DNA from: Panopea generosa
Lineage: Eukaryota > Mollusca > Bivalvia > Adapedonta > Hiatellidae
Direction of reading: 5' to 3'
Assembly: GCA_029582155.1 (NCBI GenBank)
Contig: CM055898.1
Location: 21,236,839 to 21,300,838, forward strand
DNA length: 64,000 nt
Positions 40,101 to 44,301 of this stretch are shown here, one piece after another. How positions within the stretch are numbered: the first letter of the stretch is position 1; the number at the start of each line of letters is the position of its first letter. The translations under genes and the position numbers were made by a program. Below the pieces are notes generated by a model, which saw only the letters and a list, made by a program, of their open reading frames with translations, was not told the origin of the DNA and made no database searches.

Positions 40101-42726
40101 AATTCAGACTCAATTACAAAAAGATTTCTCTATAAACATAATGGACAAAATCTAAAAATTTTAGCTAGCCCAATATGACGACTTTTTTTCAATTATAAGA
40201 TTATGCGTGGACTTTTTAAATTTTGCCAACGTTTGTCTTAAAGGAAATAAAAATAAATATTTTTCAGGATTCAGTAATAATTTTAAGTTTTTATATATAT
40301 CGGCTTTACTTGTATCATTCAAACAACTTCTGCAAGTAACAGTCGCGTATCCTTTGTTTAACATTTCAATGAATATACTTGCATTGCCAACACCTTGAGC
40401 AATCCAAGCATATCTAAAGCCTAGTTAAAATAATACCGTATATGACTAGCTTTAGTTTTGCGTCCAGCATCATCAAGCCGTTTTAGCATAATATAGCATT
40501 AATATGGATATCTTTTCCGATCCATATGTAATAGTTTGATCCTGGGCCCGGTTTCTCGAAAATACTTAAGTCTGCTATTTTACTTAAACTCAAATAGTGT
40601 GCTCAATTTAAGTAAAATAAGAGACTTAAGTATTTTTGTGAAACCGGGGCCAGTAATTAATACACTGTGACACATATGTAGTGCAAAGTGGTAAACGGCC
40701 ACATTCGCCATAAACAGAACAACTAGCTGTCTGTTGAGTTTAAGCACAATATTGACTGCAGAATTTTAAATGAACTTTCTCCAGCCTATCAATAAACTGA
40801 TACTTCCATATTTCTGCACCATAGCATAAAATGGGTTTGACCATGCTGTCAAATAATTTGAAAATATCTTTTCGGGATAAACTATCGAAAATTATGCTGA
40901 TATATAAATTTATATAAAGCACCTCCATTTCTAAAGACCATTATTTAAGTTTTAGTTTCATCTAAATTGATGTTCATGTGGACGGAATCACAAAAATTAG
41001 ATATAAATTGATTTGTCTTTAATACATAACAACTGCATTATCCTGCTGTGTATGACCGTAGACCTAAAGACATCAAAAGAAAATTGAACGTTGAATTTTA
41101 AGTTTTAACTTAAACAATCAAAACCAGTAGTTTGAATCTGTAGTAACCGATTTTGTCAAAATTTGTTTTACTATAATAAATTTAACGAGGGTAATTTAGG
41201 TAAACAAAATTAAGTGAAATTATGATGTTAATTCCCTACCTGCAATAGTTGATGCTGTTAATGAGGATGATGATGATTCTGAAGGCGCTTCTAATGTTGA
41301 AGATATAGGATCGCCTGCACTCTCTTTTTGTGCTAATACAACAGTTCTTGTATCCAGCAAAACAACTAAAGTCTAAATATAGTTAATGAATAGCTTTATT
41401 TAAACTCAAGTGAACAATGTTTATGTTTAAATATTACATGAACATAGGACTTATGGTTTCAAGTGGAAACAAATAGTTGTTAACAAATAAGGAATTACTA
41501 ATAAATACTACTTCTTGAGTCACCGGAGCTTGTTTTTCATTTATTATGTTACTACTTTTTTAATCAAACCTTGAATATATTTAAAATGCTTTTACTTTTC
41601 TTGTTTTGTTAATATTACATAACCGTTTAAAAGTCATATCGATATTCAAGTGTGTGTGCTTAGTTTTAATTTGATTTTATGCCTTTTCAATACATTTAGG
41701 TATATTGCAATTTGTTTTGCCAGCCATGCTTGTAATGCAAATAGTCATTGTATGTCATAAATTGTTGTATTGGTGTATTTTATCCGTGTTTCTCTTTTTA
41801 AAAGATATATAAGTATATTGTTCCAAAAATGATAAAGTTCTTCATGTTCCTTTCATTTTTTTCTGTTTCATTAGTTCCAAAGTTACAGTTCTTACATTCA
41901 AATAAATATTTCATCTTAGTAATGTATTTAAAACATATGAAACTCCTACAAAAATTGATGAACACGTATACATTCCTAGAAGAGATTATATAAACAGTCA
42001 CGTAAAAAAATTCACAAAGGTTTGAGTAATCAAATTTGCATTTGAACAAAGATTTGTACGTAGCTATGATTTTCATTCTATTTATATTGGGAATTTCTGA
42101 GTTTTGTAATTATAGTTGATTTAATCGGCAAACGATATGTATATTGTTCCTTCTGTGTGTGTAATCATGGCTTCGTTTAAGTCTTAGTTCTATTTTAAAG
42201 TCATATAAACAATGATTTCTTATCATTTATATGCAAGTTCAAAATATGAGTTACATGTATTGCGGTTAACAAAATGCACTTATCTGATTGGTCAGTAATA
42301 GTCACTTTGGTTGGCAGCGCAGGTCCATAATTATTAGAATTAAGAAAATCAAAGATTATGATTGTGTCAATTCAAGCCGATATAATTTATTAATTTATTC
42401 TAAGAGAATCATTGTAAACATCAGGGTAAAATTATCGGTCATGATAAGGCTTAACAGGCGAAAGAGTGTGGTTAGGTTCGAACCCTCACCACCTTCCTCA
42501 CCCACACACACACATCTTGTCTTTTCGTGTTCATCATCCGATAGCAGTCGTTGCCTGACAAATGTCCTTCGTGCACTTTATTCGTACTTACAGTATCGAA
42601 CATCCGGATCCATGTTCAACATAAACAGCATGGCTAGTGTTATCTAATAGACAGGACTTCAATTTCTGTGATAAAAAAACAGCTACTTACCACCAGAACC
42701 ACAACCGTTATATAAATCTTCCCCAT
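1409..42726 (-). CDS. Sushi-EGF-FN3 transmembrane receptor with ITAM-like tail and death domain (20 exons)
   Basis: Predicted type I cell-surface receptor of 1248 residues. Exons from the start: 42691-42726, 41240-41372, 36973-37152, 36192-36371, 35410-35589, 34631-34810, 33852-34031, 32948-33127, 28042-28197, 20935-21225, 19966-20244, 18795-19055, 10658-10945, 8520-8795, 6446-6709, 5186-5242, 3497-3623, 2415-2632, 1677-1829, 1409-1536. All introns are GT-AG and the codon phase matches at all 19 junctions. Domain order: signal peptide (about 1-27), Ser-rich linker (to 56), CCP x6 (57-416), EGF (417-468), FN3 x6 (469-1021), stalk, TM helix (about 1051-1074), tyrosine-rich tail, death-like domain (about 1159-1246). 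Ligand and function are unknown; adhesion or immune/phagocytic sensing is inference. The ectodomain resembles mollusc receptor-type tyrosine phosphatases, but I see no phosphatase active-site motif. Exons in the long introns could have been missed. Confidence 0.88.
1677..1829 (-). CDS. Receptor exon 19: first half of C-terminal death-like domain
   Basis: Residues 1156-1206. The pattern is an amphipathic first helix (LSNTMHTVYKKLAKILERP), then ETWWMYIVDNCDLNISRQEY, where the W and the I-x-R-Q-E segment match death-domain helices 2-3 (Trp, then LA, then a short helix before a polar loop). Acceptor CATTACAG, donor A|GTAAGAAC. The nearest look is the IRAK/Pelle or UNC5-type death domain; assignment is by motif reading only. 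Confidence 0.75.
1830..3496. other. Two short receptor introns (1830-2414, 2633-3496)
   Basis: AT-rich intron sequence apart from exon 18. A G-run of 11 at 3351-3361 and an (AT)n run at about 3470-3492 next to the exon 17 donor are the only marked features. Confidence 0.6.
2415..2632 (-). CDS. Receptor exon 18: tyrosine-rich cytoplasmic tail with ITAM-spaced motif
   Basis: Residues 1083-1156. Contains YMELDDVTRVNDYDKI, i.e. YxxL, eight residues, YxxI, with Tyr at 1102 and 1114. This fits the ITAM consensus (YxxL/I-x6-8-YxxL/I) bound by tandem-SH2 kinases of the Syk/Zap70/Shark type. Two more Tyr follow: YLNL (1129) and YVQA (1142). Acidic and Asn/Thr-rich otherwise, so probably disordered. 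Acceptor ATTGTAG at 2633-2639, donor CAG|GTAC. Phosphorylation is inference. Confidence 0.85.
3497..3623 (-). CDS. Receptor exon 17: transmembrane helix
   Basis: Codes EIRSSVNPAP, then about 24 hydrophobic residues (1051-1074: small GVVSAT core, then VVTLVVVCLVYWYI), then basic RRQGICR, giving a type I stop-transfer. The acceptor has a nine-T tract before CAG. The donor AT|GTATGTA abuts an (AT)n run and leaves phase 2, which matches the single G that opens the next exon. Confidence 0.85.
4424..4605. mobile_element. MITE-like element with 36-bp terminal inverted repeats
   Basis: Left end 'atttgtttgttttggtgtaa' and right end 'ttacaccataacaaacaaat' are inverted copies, matching over about 36 bp with few mismatches. 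The 182-bp element has no coding capacity and an internal direct repeat 'aatataattttggtgatca'. No clear target duplication seen. It lies in the intron between exons 16 and 17. Confidence 0.6.
4700..5080. repeat. Degenerate short tandem repeat
   Basis: Repeats of a 'cttcggtgatgttagcagtt' type motif at about 4708, 4749, 4826, 4899, 4978 and 5040, with irregular 40-75 bp spacing. Confidence 0.5.
5186..5242 (-). CDS. Receptor exon 16: short juxtamembrane stalk
   Basis: A 57-nt phase 1-1 exon giving ITSVTNGSNVTDIITLDPD (residues 1022-1040). Two overlapping sequons (NGS, NVT). Acceptor ATTTACAG, donor G|GTAAG. Its reality rests on good splice sites and on phase agreement with both neighbours; if it is skipped the frame is also kept, so it could be alternatively used. 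Confidence 0.7.
5243..6445. other. Receptor intron, nothing recognisable
   Basis: 1.2 kb of AT-rich intron. Short open frames on either strand have no motif or splice support. Confidence 0.5.
6446..6709 (-). CDS. Receptor exon 15: fibronectin type III domain 6 (membrane-proximal)
   Basis: 264-nt phase 1-1 exon, residues 934-1021. PAPPSYVTYMVEE start, EYILTFDPG (C strand) and TGLSIGTIYTIKIYSVVG (F strand). Sequon NET. Acceptor CTTACAG, donor GTAAGTAT. Confidence 0.88.
6930..7450. repeat. 53-bp intronic tandem repeat, about 9 copies
   Basis: 'aggtggtgtgagtcatgcaa' recurs at 7021, 7074, 7127, 7180 and onward at 53-bp spacing, each followed by 'gataagtaattatatcttac' and 'ataatatgtact'. The first units at 6930-7020 are more diverged. 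Lies in the intron between FN3 domains 5 and 6. Confidence 0.85.
7501..7697 (+). mobile_element. tRNA-derived SINE, family 2, B box deleted
   Basis: Matches 51234-51448 ('cgtggtacagtgttagaaca', 'ccgaacccatgatc', 'gctatgtgtggtgtccttga', 'tgcttagtacttgttctacc'). The B-box segment present in the other copy is missing here, so it cannot be transcribed from its own promoter. Confidence 0.6.
7994..8275 (+). mobile_element. tRNA-derived SINE, family 1
   Basis: A box 'tagctcattcgg', B box 'gagttcgaatccc', then a unique body with 'gatatacgacattgtgtctc' and 'aggaaacagtggttaggtta', and the tail 'cgctaaatattcaatcaatc'. Other copies at 23637-23932 (minus) and 28565-28800. Confidence 0.8.
8520..8795 (-). 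CDS. Receptor exon 14: fibronectin type III domain 5
   Basis: 276-nt phase 1-1 exon, residues 842-933. DESPLPAGTVPLEH start, LTVFWQSVAG (B-strand Trp) and DGLTPGTLYDGAIML (F strand). One Cys next to a sequon (SCNKTS). Acceptor CTATATAG, donor A|GTATGTTTG. Confidence 0.85.
9385..9670 (+). repeat. Interspersed repeat beginning 'caagagcaccgcgagcgg'
   Basis: The GC-rich start with the small hairpin 'gcaccgcgagcgggtgc' stands out in AT-rich intron. A related 'ataaaagagcaccaccttga' occurs at 30101. I associate this kind of start with mollusc repeats, but the class is unknown. The rest of the intron 8796-10657 shows only low-complexity DNA. Confidence 0.4.
10270..10560. repeat. AT-rich (AAT)n low-complexity tract
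   Basis: Long run of imperfect ataataat/gataatgat units. The open frame across it (10236-10511, plus) is Ile/Met repeats and is not a gene. Confidence 0.85.
10658..10945 (-). CDS. Receptor exon 13: fibronectin type III domain 4
   Basis: 288-nt phase 1-1 exon, residues 746-841. PLPPSSVQIITQ start, NIIMTFPE in the B strand, ISGLTSGTPYTFIVFTR as the F strand. Acceptor CGATTTCAG and donor GTAAGCAA. The B-strand Trp is absent. Confidence 0.88.
11790..11998. repeat. Cluster of CCAATTGG-like palindromes
   Basis: At least seven variants of 'tccaattgga' or 'tccaatggga' in 200 bp. 11947-11985 forms an inverted repeat ('atcgtccaattgga' against 'ctaattggacgat'), and 'gattctatttatag' occurs at 11918 and 11981. 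Confidence 0.5.
12186..12366. repeat. (TAG)n microsatellite
   Basis: Imperfect gtagtagtaat repeats. They create open frames on both strands (12169-12462 and 11988-12476) that are pure repeat translation (Ser/Val or Thr runs). Confidence 0.92.
13308..13466 (+). mobile_element. SINE family 3, 5'-truncated copy
   Basis: Matches the body and tail of the complete copy at 24598-24915 in reverse orientation: 'cgtgtcagtataatcgga', 'tttcatgccatgtgtgtc', 'gacaccatcgcgatatga', 'gacgcttaaccctatacaac'. The tRNA-like head is absent. Confidence 0.65.
14104..14249. mobile_element. Palindromic non-autonomous element, short copy
   Basis: Ends 'ctcacaccactatta' and 'taatagtggtgtgag' are perfect inverted repeats of 15 bp. 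The interior 'cctccttcatctgtagg' is shared with the longer copy at 15568-16019. The two could also be the outer ends of one ~1.9 kb element. Confidence 0.6.
15568..16019. mobile_element. Palindromic non-autonomous element, long copy
   Basis: Same left end ('taacgtctcacaccactatt') and a right end with 'taatagtggtgtg', where 'gtggt' is duplicated. About 300 bp longer in the middle than the copy at 14104-14249. No open frame. Confidence 0.6.
16025..16112. repeat. (ATC)n/(ACC)n and (CT)n microsatellite
   Basis: Pure 'atcatcatc' then 'accacc' then 36 bases of 'ctctct', directly after the palindromic element. Confidence 0.95.
17795..18440. repeat. About 142-bp tandem repeat, 4-5 copies
   Basis: 'catacgcgacactagatttt' recurs at about 17800, 17941 and 18085, and in weaker form near 18222 and 18357. 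Each is followed by 'ctcacttgatacacaa', 'gactatagatttttcttact' and 'ttcaaattccttatttgaca'. Two overlapping plus-strand open frames here are repeat artefacts. 16113-17794 shows no gene or repeat. Confidence 0.85.
18795..19055 (-). CDS. Receptor exon 12: fibronectin type III domain 3
   Basis: 261-nt phase 1-1 exon, residues 659-745. PKPVSRAYI start, LTLYMES in the B strand (Trp replaced), DLKAGTLYTIKIYTY as the F strand, ending ELEIFT before GTAAGTATC. The shortest FN3 of the six. The next exon lies almost 8 kb away. Confidence 0.88.
19056..20934. other. Introns between FN3 exons 10-12
   Basis: 19056-19965 and 20245-20934 are AT-rich with no recognisable element. Confidence 0.55.
19966..20244 (-). 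CDS. Receptor exon 11: fibronectin type III domain 2
   Basis: 279-nt phase 1-1 exon, residues 566-658. PDSPTNLALANI start, LTVTWQNN (B-strand Trp), NYILTIDPAP (C strand) and LEGGTEYTITMES (F strand) give a clear FN3 pattern. Contains two Cys (GKCDN and IPCSDD) that could form an extra disulfide. Acceptor TCTTTTTCAG, donor GTAAGAGTT. Confidence 0.9.
20935..21225 (-). CDS. Receptor exon 10: fibronectin type III domain 1
   Basis: 291-nt phase 1-1 exon, residues 469-565. Starts RPILQDTTVVV after a TTGTAG acceptor. It has the B-strand Trp (FTVGWKG) and the SGTNFDIRLYI version of the F-strand L-x-P-x-T-x-Y motif. Ends VSTYT before GTAAGTATG. One complete FN3 module per exon, as in the five exons that follow. 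Confidence 0.87.
21226..23636. other. Long intron between EGF and FN3 exons, left part
   Basis: No exon, RNA gene or clear repeat recognised. A short G-rich patch at 21434-21462 ('agagggggcgtagtcagggg') breaks the AT-rich background. Confidence 0.5.
23637..23932 (-). mobile_element. tRNA-derived SINE, family 1, reverse orientation
   Basis: On the minus strand: 'gattagctcagtcgatagtg' (A box), 'cgtgagatcgaatcccc' (B box), shared body 'gatatacggcattgcgtctc', tail 'aacactaaatattcaatc'. The head is flanked by GC-rich 'gccgggcccg'. Confidence 0.8.
24598..24915 (-). mobile_element. tRNA-derived SINE, family 3, full length with 13-bp target duplication
   Basis: Minus strand head 'gcgtggtctagtggtagagc' (A box) and 'gggttcgatccccgg' (B box), a body with the inverted pair 'ggggtatcatacca' and 'ggcatgatactcc', and tail 'gcgacgctaaacaccataca'. 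The 13-base direct repeat 'tctgttctaatga' at 24585-24597 and 24916-24928 marks the insertion. Confidence 0.88.
24929..27610. other. Long intron, unassigned
   Basis: AT-rich. Antisense-overlapping open frames at 26064-26351 have no motif, no splice context and no repeat match I can see. Confidence 0.5.
27618..27690. repeat. GA/CG-rich simple repeat
   Basis: 'gagagagcgagagcgcgcgc' followed by 'gagagagagacagacaaaga' and 'cagacagacagac'. Opposed open frames (Arg/Ser runs) are artefacts. Confidence 0.85.
28042..28197 (-). CDS. Receptor exon 9: EGF-like domain
   Basis: 156-nt phase 1-1 exon, residues 417-468. Six Cys with EGF-like spacing (CTKDGHQGQC, then C, then FFTCQC, then DIC), with GG before the aromatic pair. 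The acceptor is TTTTCCTCCAG and the donor GTAAGTTC. No obvious calcium-binding D-x-D/N-E start. It sits alone between two long introns and links the sushi array to the FN3 array. Confidence 0.87.
28565..28800 (+). mobile_element. tRNA-derived SINE, family 1, third copy
   Basis: 'aaagctcagtcgaaagcacg' (A box), 'gagttcgaattcc' (B box), 'gatatacgacattatatata', and tail 'ataacgctaaatattcaa'. Internally shorter than the 7994 copy. Confidence 0.78.
28801..30640. other. Intron between EGF and sushi 6, right of the SINE
   Basis: No gene or strong repeat recognised. A short 'gtgcgtgcgtgcgtgc' run at 28952-28967. Confidence 0.5.
30640..31765. repeat. Imperfect ~325-bp tandem repeat plus GC-richer tail
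   Basis: 'tgcacaaattgataaaaaaa' at 30687 recurs as 'tgcacaaatggatgaaaaaa' at 31011, and 'gggcccgtataaatactagc' as 'gagcccttataaatactagc'. A third partial unit follows. The end, 'gacgacagacgacggacaac' with 'caagaggctcatgggcctta' and 'cggtcacctga', has the look of an abundant bivalve repeat. Open frames inside are repeat-derived. Confidence 0.65.
31860..32365. repeat. Two direct copies of a 'tatatagatttagtaaagta' repeat
   Basis: 31877 and 32272 share 'tatatagatttagtaaagta', then 'cccaccc', 'aaaccgtgagacc' and 'gacccataggcgtccataat', at roughly 395-bp spacing. Confidence 0.6.
32707..32752 (-). pseudogene. Relic of a seventh sushi exon (5' part only)
   Basis: On the minus strand this stretch lines up with the acceptor and first ~14 codons of the live sushi exons: AG, then D-L-G-A-L-T-N-P-E-H-G-S-V-T in place of D-C-G-N-L-K-N-P-G-H-G-S-V-T. 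The first Cys is lost and the match ends after the VT. It sits about 200 bp downstream of sushi 6, so it is probably a decayed edge copy of the array and not part of the mRNA. Confidence 0.6.
32948..33127 (-). CDS. Receptor exon 8: sushi/CCP domain 6
   Basis: 180-nt phase 1-1 exon, residues 357-416. The most diverged copy (TNSNKYN, GNNNRLCQADGLWSGTYPSC), with one fewer downstream sequon because NSS is replaced by YPS and NGT by DGL. The terminal G joins TT of the EGF exon to give Val. Confidence 0.9.
33852..34031 (-). CDS. Receptor exon 7: sushi/CCP domain 5
   Basis: 180-nt phase 1-1 exon, residues 297-356. Inner-copy signature (VLTD, QKGYDLSG) with ESK instead of ELK after the last Cys. The upstream intron still matches the ~780-bp unit; the downstream spacing to sushi 6 is longer (904 bp). 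Confidence 0.92.
34631..34810 (-). CDS. Receptor exon 6: sushi/CCP domain 4
   Basis: 180-nt phase 1-1 exon, residues 237-296. Identical to sushi 2 and 3 except NYS for NSS just before the fourth Cys; the sequon is kept. The acceptor is TTTTTAG and the donor GTTTGTAT, as in its neighbours. Confidence 0.92.
35410..35589 (-). CDS. Receptor exon 5: sushi/CCP domain 3
   Basis: 180-nt phase 1-1 exon, residues 177-236, with the same protein sequence as sushi 2. It carries VLTD and QKGYDLSG, the inner-copy signature. Like the other inner copies it has three N-glycosylation sequons (NST, NGT, NSS). Confidence 0.92.
36192..36371 (-). CDS. Receptor exon 4: sushi/CCP domain 2
   Basis: 180-nt phase 1-1 exon, residues 117-176, four Cys and the Trp of the sushi fold. 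The protein is identical to sushi 3, and the surrounding introns are almost identical too, so this is one of the newest duplicates. The acceptor tract reads TTTCTTTTAG, two to three bases longer than in sushi 1, 4 and 5. Confidence 0.92.
36973..37152 (-). CDS. Receptor exon 3: sushi/CCP domain 1
   Basis: Exactly 180 nt, phase 1-1, one complete sushi module (residues 57-116). It has the four canonical Cys (positions 2, 30, 44, 57 of the module), the GYDL segment and the conserved Trp before the last Cys. It differs from its neighbours by DCVNL instead of DCGNL and shares VTTD and QEGYDLIG with sushi 6 rather than with sushi 2-5. Confidence 0.9.
37271..40154. other. Intron upstream of sushi 1, left part
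   Basis: Mostly AT-rich unique sequence. 38198-38290 (plus) has a tRNA-like A box 'tagctgaatgg' and B box 'gggttcgatgc', and 38823-38890 a 'tggtctaaggtgctgtgtca' head; both are probably old SINE heads. Confidence 0.45.
40155..40990 (-). pseudogene. LINE (non-LTR retrotransposon) ORF2 C-terminal remnant
   Basis: Two frames on the minus strand look like the end of a non-LTR reverse transcriptase. 40740-40928 has 'LFDSMVKPILCYGAEIWKYQ' and 'LEKVHLKFCSQYC'. 40161-40420 has 'AWIAQGVGNASIFIEMLNKG' and then 'LAKFKKSTHNLIIEK'. These are the conserved segments after the RT palm in this order. The frame is broken, the Cys-rich end is missing, and a MITE splits the copy at 40543-40652. Confidence 0.75.
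40543..40652. mobile_element. 110-bp palindromic MITE
   Basis: Left 'tgggcccggtttctcgaaaa' and right 'tttttgtgaaaccggggcca' are inverted copies, and the match continues inward through 'atacttaagtc'. The arms are about 30 bp. It is inserted in the LINE remnant. Confidence 0.72.
41240..41372 (-). CDS. Receptor exon 2: rest of signal peptide and Ser-rich linker
   Basis: Acceptor ATATTTAG at 41373-41380; phase-0 entry continues the hydrophobic run (TLVVLLDTRTVVLAQ), so cleavage is likely just after the VLA at residues 25-27. The rest (to residue 56) is acidic and Ser/Thr-rich (PSESSSSSLTAS), a likely O-glycosylated spacer. A competing acceptor seven bases downstream (after TTTAG) would put a stop in frame after exon 1, so the upstream site was chosen. 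The donor leaves G, which joins AT of the first sushi exon to give Asp. Confidence 0.8.
41373..42690. other. First coding intron
   Basis: 1.3 kb with a donor GTAAGT and acceptor ATATTTAG. The plus-strand open frame 42288-42647 shows no domain. A (CA)n run lies at about 42500-42513 beside a B-box-like 'ggttcgaaccctcacc'. Confidence 0.5.
42691..42726 (-). CDS. Receptor exon 1: start codon and signal-peptide core
   Basis: Codes MGKIYITVVVLV and ends at a consensus donor (G|GTAAGT) in phase 0. The ATG has A at -3 and G at +4. An in-frame TGA lies upstream at 42757-42759 with no other in-frame ATG between, which supports this start. With the next exon it forms a short basic n-region followed by a hydrophobic core, a typical secretory signal. 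Confidence 0.78.
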
Positions 42727-42785
42727 GATACGGCGGAAAGCCAATACTTCACTTACTCATTTATACGTTATCTACAAATAAAATC
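42727..42785 (-). promoter_or_regulatory. 5' leader: splice acceptor or TATA-like candidate, with a 3-codon uORF
   Basis: GATTTTATTTGTAG (42772-42785) is a good acceptor and would give a 45-nt leader segment before the ATG. TATAAA at 42760-42765 is the alternative reading but would leave almost no 5' UTR. The leader has a tiny uORF (M-S-K-stop, 42749-42760) out of frame with the main start, and an in-frame stop at 42757-42759. The true transcription start is not visible. Confidence 0.4.
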
Positions 42786-44147
42786 AATGTGCATAATTGC
42801 ATAACGTATCAATGGTCAATATATCGATAATGAAAATATTTATTTTCTATCCGTTTGCCATAGAAACTACCAGGATATGTGCTACATTGACCGTGACTCA
42901 ATATATTCATTTTAAGTTTTTTAGTTTAGATTTACTTTTTTGTGTATCGAAATGTTTTAAATTGAATGAATACCAAACGTATCAAATTGCATTTCCCGGC
43001 AACCTTACTAATGTTTATCTAAATTTAGAAAATTAATAACCAACAGGAGACGTAGCATTGAAAGGAAAAAGCCACCAAATCAGCATGGACACAATTGATA
43101 TATACTGACAGGGATTGTGAATTTTAAAAGTAACTGAAGCTTGGAAACTGGGGTATGAAAACTTGAATTTTAGAGTCTACTTTCACTTTGTCAACACTGA
43201 ACAGAAAAACCTTCTCTTGGATGATATAATGATCCCTATTTTTTCTCATCATATTTTGATAGTGCAGAGGTTGACAAACAATACAATGTAAGTTTCATTT
43301 CTTTCATTTGGATTTCTCTAAGAATGACAAGTATGTAAACATTTTTATTTACCATAGCATAAAGAACAATAATTAATGGTAGGGTTATACACCTAAACTT
43401 TTGAATAGAGAATAAGCTAGGGGAATATTCTCTGAAACTACATGTATGCTGGCATAAGTTCATGGTCTACCCGTCAGTCAGGTTATTCAAACCATAAACC
43501 CCAATTTTTTCATAGGCATATAAATGGAAACTTTAAAAGGCCTTAGGACTTATATACATATTTTATTAGTAGCAAATGTAATCTTAGTATACAAGTCAGA
43601 TCAAACCATGGCACTTGGGTAATTTGTTGCCGCGCCTGGAGGGCACTGAACGTTTTAATAGAAACAAAAACTAATATTCTTCTCTGAAACTACATCTGTT
43701 TTAGCTTATATATTGTGCATGTATCCAGAGGCTATGGTTCCCAACCAAGCGTTCTCAAACGATGACTTTGGTGAAGATTCAAACATTTACTCAGAAAATA
43801 CTTTTAAAGCAGTCTCTAATATTTTGACCAAACTTCGTTTCGATATCGGCCGTATTAAAATGCATAAACAATATTTCTATCTGACTGTAATTTTTTTTTA
43901 AATTTAGGGCATGCGCATTTAAATAAAATGGATATAGTTTTTGTGTTCGTTCAAGGAGAAAAACATACCGGGTTTGTACAGGCCGTTTTGAAGTGTTTAT
44001 CTGACACAACGTTTTTAAATGATTTATTTGTATGTTAATTAAATATAATTTTGTGATTTATTTAGTAACTACTTAATAATGTTTCATAACTAATGTTTAC
44101 TCTTTGTTTTTTGTTCATACAATAACCTCAAGAACATATATATATAT
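42786..44147. other. Upstream flank of the receptor gene
   Basis: AT-rich, no second gene and no clear promoter element on either strand. Confidence 0.45.
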
Positions 44148-44301
44148 AAATGTAGATCATTACTTACATTCGCAATATATCGGCAGTACTGTTTGATCAA
44201 TATATATATGTACTGTTTGATCGATATATATATATATATATATATATATCGATCGAACAGTACTGCCGATATATTGCGAATGTAAGTAATGATTTACATT
44301 T
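44148..44301. repeat. 154-bp near-perfect palindrome with (AT)n centre
   Basis: Left arm 'cattcgcaatatatcggcag' and right arm 'ctgccgatatattgcgaatg' pair as part of a ~50-bp arm running from 'aaatgtagatcattact' to 'agtaatgatttacattt'. The centre has 'tactgtttgatc' twice and then (TA)n. It may be a foldback MITE. An open frame across it is an artefact. Confidence 0.85.

Noticed and set aside
42288-42647. 119-codon plus-strand open frame inside the first coding intron
   Set aside because: No domain, no codon bias that I can see, contains a (CA)n run, and lies antisense within the receptor.
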